Shown here piece by piece: positions 61,090-64,000 of a stretch of 64,000 nt of DNA. Numbering within the stretch: position 1 is the first letter of the stretch; every line of letters starts with the position of its first letter. The notes under the pieces are model-generated. The model searched no databases. It was not told the DNA's origin and saw only the letters and a program-made list of their open reading frames with translations. Location of the stretch: contig NZ_LATZ01000131.1 of NCBI RefSeq assembly GCF_000981385.1, positions 124,001 through 188,000 of the forward strand, in the 5' to 3' direction. A program made the position numbers and the translations under genes. This DNA is from Bacillus sp. SA1-12. Lineage in GTDB: Bacteria > Bacillota > Bacilli > Bacillales > Bacillaceae.

Positions 61090-61183
61090 TTAAAAAAGGG
61101 TTAACCCCCAAACATATATTGAGAGCCTAATCTAGCAGGAAGCTCCGTATATTAGTGTTTGTTTGGAGGTTAGACCCTTTTGT
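61090..61183 (-). repeat. Family 3 hairpin, copy d, between binding protein and ATPase genes
   Basis: AAAAGGGTTAACCCCCAAACA pairs imperfectly with TGTTTGTTTGGAGGTTAGAC plus CCTTTT over more than 20 bp. On the minus strand it ends CCCTTTTTTAAAAGG, 23 bp past the binding protein stop, so it could act as a partial terminator. Confidence 0.78.
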
Positions 61184-61205
61184 TATATGAAGAAATAAAT
61201 ACATG

Positions 61206-62327
61206 TTATTTTTTATAATATTCTTTTAATGTTTTTATCCATTCTTCTTCAAATGCTGTTGATTGCCCCCAGCCTTCTACTGTCTTTGCAAGATTCACCA
61301 TATTAACTGGTTCGCTTGCTTTTAATAATGTCTCTTGAGAAATGAGTGAAGCCTCAAGATTATAAGTTTGCGGCGTTTCCTCACCAGCTAGCTTTTTAGC
61401 TAGTAATCTCATATCTACTGCCCCAATTAGCTTTGGATCAACGGCTGCTGTGTATTTCCAAGAGCTCCTTTTATCTTGAATTTCTTGAAGGTCTGCATTC
61501 GAAACATCAATTCCATAGATTTTGATTTCATCTCTTCCAGCTTCTTTAATCGCCCGGGCTGCTCCAATAGCAAATGCATCCCAAGTAGCAAAGATTGCAT
61601 CTATTTCACCCTTTGGATGCTTATTAAGCATCGCAGCTACTGCATTTTGTGTTTGCACCGAAGTATCTGCAGCTGCTACACCAAAGCGCTCAATTTCTTT
61701 GATACCAGGGTTGTTATTTAATGTTTCTTGATAAACTTGATTACGTCTTACCATTGGAGGGAAGCCATCTACCCAAAGGTACACTATATTTGCTTCACCA
61801 TTTGTATCTTTAATTAATTGTTCTAATGCTAATGTAGCAAGTGCTTCATCATCCTGTGAAGTTAATGTTACACCTTCGATTTGAGATAATTCTTCAGTAG
61901 AGTCGAAGGTAACTACGCTTTTTCCAGCATCAACAAGCTTTTGGACCGCATTAACCGTTGCTGCATCATCCCCGTGAGAAATTATAAATCCATCATAATC
62001 CTCTTCAAGTCCTTGTGCGATTGCATCATGGAATTTTGCTGTATCTCCATTTGCGGTAAATACATCAACTTGGAAGCCTAATGCTTCACCTTCTTCCTTC
62101 GCACCAGCTAAAAATTGTGCTGTATGATCATCACCGCCGATTTTACGGATGACTTTAATTTTTGCTCCTTCACCCTTAGCAAAGCGTTCTGGAACATTTT
62201 CCAATGATACGTTTGGATTCCCTTTTACAGGTTCAGCTGTTTCAGCTCCATTTGAAGAACAGCCTGTTACGAACAATGTAAGGACAAGTATGAAAATAAA
62301 TGCAGAGTTAAATCGTCTGTTTTTCAT
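61206..62327 (-). CDS. Ribose-type ABC importer, substrate-binding lipoprotein
   Basis: This 373-residue lipoprotein (lipobox FVTGCSS, Cys about 22) has the class I sugar-binding fold of RbsB/AI-2 binding proteins: IKVIRKIGGDDHTAQFLAGA (about 56-75), DGFIISHGDDAATVN and KIYGIDVSNADLQ. The N-terminus GGDDHTAQF is unlike plain RbsB, so the ligand is probably a modified sugar or nucleoside. The ATG at 62327 follows AAAAGGGGAG. It is the first gene under the SAM-I riboswitch, whose terminator lies about 90 bp upstream. Confidence 0.88.
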   Translation of the reverse strand: MKNRRFNSAFIFILVLTLFVTGCSSNGAETAEPVKGNPNVSLENVPERFAKGEGAKIKVIRKIGGDDHTAQFLAGAKEEGEALGFQVDVFTANGDTAKFHDAIAQGLEEDYDGFIISHGDDAATVNAVQKLVDAGKSVVTFDSTEELSQIEGVTLTSQDDEALATLALEQLIKDTNGEANIVYLWVDGFPPMVRRNQVYQETLNNNPGIKEIERFGVAAADTSVQTQNAVAAMLNKHPKGEIDAIFATWDAFAIGAARAIKEAGRDEIKIYGIDVSNADLQEIQDKRSSWKYTAAVDPKLIGAVDMRLLAKKLAGEETPQTYNLEASLISQETLLKASEPVNMVNLAKTVEGWGQSTAFEEEWIKTLKEYYKK

Positions 62328-62407
62328 GTTTGTAAACTCCCCTTTTCTATTTTTGTTATCATTTTTTCTTCCTTTACTCTTGAACTCGAGGTAATTAAGT
62401 TCATTTA

Positions 62408-62580
62408 GACGCAAAAAAACCTCTCAAAGATAGAGAGGTTTCGCCACATGTGTATATAGGAGTCTCCTCTCTTATCTTTCAAAACCTAATATAGGTTTTG
62501 CAGGAATTAGCACCAATTCTATAAAAGAACGGTTGCCGGGCATCATAGGGCCAGTCCCTCTGCCACTCTTGATAAGAGAT
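62408..62580 (-). promoter_or_regulatory. SAM-I riboswitch (S-box) with terminator/antiterminator
   Basis: On the minus strand the aptamer begins CTCTTATCAAGAGTGGCAGA, then GGGACTGGCCCTATGATGCC, CGGCAACC, and closes with GATAAGAG (62469-62476), the P1 partner of CTCTTATC (62571-62578). These are the invariant S-box core elements. The terminator ACCTCTC/GAGAGGT plus seven Ts lies at 62413-62439. AAAGATAAGAGAGG can alternatively pair with CCTCTCTATCTTT to form the antiterminator. High SAM should stop transcription before the importer genes. Confidence 0.95.
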
Positions 62581-62615
62581 TTACTATGCAATTAAGTAAA
62601 ATTAAGAATATATTT

Positions 62616-62644
62616 ACTTTAATCGGGTATAGAAGTCTTGTCAA
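62616..62644 (-). promoter_or_regulatory. Sigma-A promoter of the S-box leader
   Basis: On the minus strand TTGACA (62639-62644), 17 bp spacer, TAAAGT (62616-62621), about 38 bp upstream of the aptamer. Confidence 0.6.
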
Positions 62645-62688
62645 CTATTTTTTTGATAATTTTCAAAAAGGGATAACATGATTGATCA

Positions 62689-63924
62689 CTATACATTTGC
62701 CTTTATCTGCTTTTTCACCGGCTTTTCCATGACGAGCGGGAGAACAAGAATTACGCCTATGATCATGCATATAGCAGAAACTTGGTAAGATATAACAAGG
62801 CCTATCCATGTTTTTAATACACCGGCTAAGCTCATCATTAGCACCATTGCTCCCATAAATAACGGTGTCATGATCCCATTTACCCGACCAACAAACGATT
62901 CCTCTGCATTTTGCAAAATCATTGTATTTATACTAATTTGAATCGCCGGCATCATTAATCCGGTAAAAAACTGGGCGATTAAAGAGAGCCAAAGAATCTC
63001 TGAAAATCCTATAATTGAAATCATGACTGAATTTACAATCATACCCGCAGCAAGCATTCGAATAGGCGTAATTTTTTTTGATAATGCTAAGGCAATGCCT
63101 CCGCCAATAATCATAGCTACGCCGTTTATTGCCATAAACCATTGAATGAATTCTTTTTCCATTAAAAGTTGTTCCGTCACAATGAAGATTCCTAATGGTT
63201 GGATTAAGCCAATAGCTAAACCTGCAACAAAGAAATTGGTTCCTAATATCGTTAAGAATCTATTTTTTGCCACATACTTAAATCCCTGAACAAACTCATC
63301 CAACACAGTTGTTTTCACAGACGACCTATCTACGATCTTATCAGCAGGAAGGAACATAAGCGCCGTAGCTGAAAGCAAGAACATTACACCCGTGATGGCG
63401 ATTGATATTTCAATGCCAAATTGTTGATAAATAATCGTTCCTATTACAGGACCAATAATCATAAAAAGAGCAAACATCGTTTGATAAATGGACATTCCCA
63501 TTTGAAGCTGCTCCTCTGGAACATGAACCTTGAACAGTTTCATTCCTGATGGCTGTGAAAATTGCGATAGAATTGACGATATAAGCATTGCAAAAAAGAC
63601 AACTTGCCATGTTGAAAATACCAATGTTACTAATACAGCAAAAACCGAAAGTGCACTTAAGATATCACACCATACCATCGTTTGTTTGGGTTTCCACCGG
63701 TCCGCGAATGTTCCGCCTATTATGGAAAAAATAAAGATAGGTGCATACTCTGCAACAGAAATCATCGAGACAGCAAAAGGGTCCTCGTTTGTTTGCTCCA
63801 TGATAAATAATAGAACAGCAAAATTCCTTACCCAAATTCCAATCTGCAAAAATAAACCCGAAAGCAATATAGCTCTTACAAACCGATTCCGCAGAAACTC
63901 CTTAAAACTTGATTCTCGTTTCAT
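62689..63924 (-). CDS. MFS transporter (EntS-like drug/siderophore exporter type)
   Basis: This 411-residue protein has twelve helices, with motif A-like GGTFADRWKPKQTMVW (about 70-85) and the MIIGPVIGTIIY segment resembling motif C. The N-terminal pattern (FRNRFVRAILLSGLFLQIGI-like, seen as LRNRFVRAILLSGLFLQIGI) fits the EntS/MFS_3 group of exporters. The substrate is unknown. The ATG at 63924 follows GGAGG by six bases; longer in-frame starts lack a site. No terminator was found between it and the S-box promoter, so read-through is possible. Confidence 0.8.
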   Translation of the reverse strand: MKRESSFKEFLRNRFVRAILLSGLFLQIGIWVRNFAVLLFIMEQTNEDPFAVSMISVAEYAPIFIFSIIGGTFADRWKPKQTMVWCDILSALSVFAVLVTLVFSTWQVVFFAMLISSILSQFSQPSGMKLFKVHVPEEQLQMGMSIYQTMFALFMIIGPVIGTIIYQQFGIEISIAITGVMFLLSATALMFLPADKIVDRSSVKTTVLDEFVQGFKYVAKNRFLTILGTNFFVAGLAIGLIQPLGIFIVTEQLLMEKEFIQWFMAINGVAMIIGGGIALALSKKITPIRMLAAGMIVNSVMISIIGFSEILWLSLIAQFFTGLMMPAIQISINTMILQNAEESFVGRVNGIMTPLFMGAMVLMMSLAGVLKTWIGLVISYQVSAICMIIGVILVLPLVMEKPVKKQIKANV

Positions 63925-64000
63925 ATTTTTCCTCCACTCTGCCATATACAGAATACTTTCAAACACACACCATATATCATAATTCCCCCTCACCCAAAAA

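Overview
The window reads as chromosome of a spore-forming, low-G+C Bacillaceae (Bacillus sensu lato). The evidence is the A/T-rich composition, the strong AGGAGG-type ribosome binding sites with frequent TTG/GTG starts, and the order of the left 16 kb, which follows the yfjP-pdaA-(yfjT position)-yfkAB-yfkC-yfkD-yfkE-yfkF-yfkH-yfkI-yfkJ-yfkK order known from Bacillus subtilis. Sporulation genes (pdaA, yfkD) carry matching forespore-type promoter motifs. No rRNA, tRNA, phage module, CRISPR array or insertion sequence was seen. Apart from the two edges, only one clearly broken gene was found: a PadR regulator in front of chrA.

Layout. 1-16.2 kb is the conserved yfj/yfk core: DNA glycosylase (cut by the edge), spore cortex deacetylase, class I fumarase, radical SAM YfkAB, mechanosensitive channel, Ca2+/H+ antiporter, MFS, and a yfkJ-yfkI-yfkH operon. 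16.4-29.7 kb holds a hydrolase, a lipoprotein, an MFS, the ABC-F protein YfmR, a HExxH peptidase, an autoregulated GntR-ABC operon and an alanine/sodium symporter. 29.8-43.7 kb holds a heterodimeric ABC exporter with one degenerate ATP site, a mutarotase, chrA with its decayed regulator, an Fbp-type ABC importer, an Fsr-type MFS and a 3D-domain wall protein. 43.8-47.5 kb holds small unknown genes and an orphan histidine kinase beside two proteins that each contain two MpsC/DUF2294 domains. 48-53.2 kb is a sucrose locus (fructokinase, sucrose-6-phosphate hydrolase, PTS EIIBC, LacI repressor) with three palindromic operators. 53.6-62.7 kb holds aspartokinase, an amino-acid ABC importer, and a ribose-type ABC importer under a complete SAM-I riboswitch. 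The window ends in an MFS exporter.

The most unusual content is not protein coding. At least three families of structured dispersed repeats occur. Family 1 (about 110-200 bp, begins AAGAAAAGCGCAAGCGCC, ends GGCGCTGGAGCTAGACAC) has nine full or partial copies, all on the + strand, with a central stem whose arms change together. Family 2 begins TAAAGTGAGACTTC and starts exactly at the stop codon of two unrelated genes. Family 3 consists of long hairpins bounded by GGGTC/GACCC that sit just after four genes and look like terminators. In both importer operons, repeats fill 400-460 bp between the binding-protein gene and the membrane/ATPase genes, which suggests a role in differential expression. 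Four further intergenic islands hold degenerate tandem repeats, three of them with a 20-21 bp period.

The best functional lead is the SAM-riboswitch-controlled sugar-type importer, a candidate transporter for a sulfur-containing nucleoside/sugar such as methylthioribose. Candidate small RNAs and a 51-residue protein with a near-consensus forespore promoter are additional leads.
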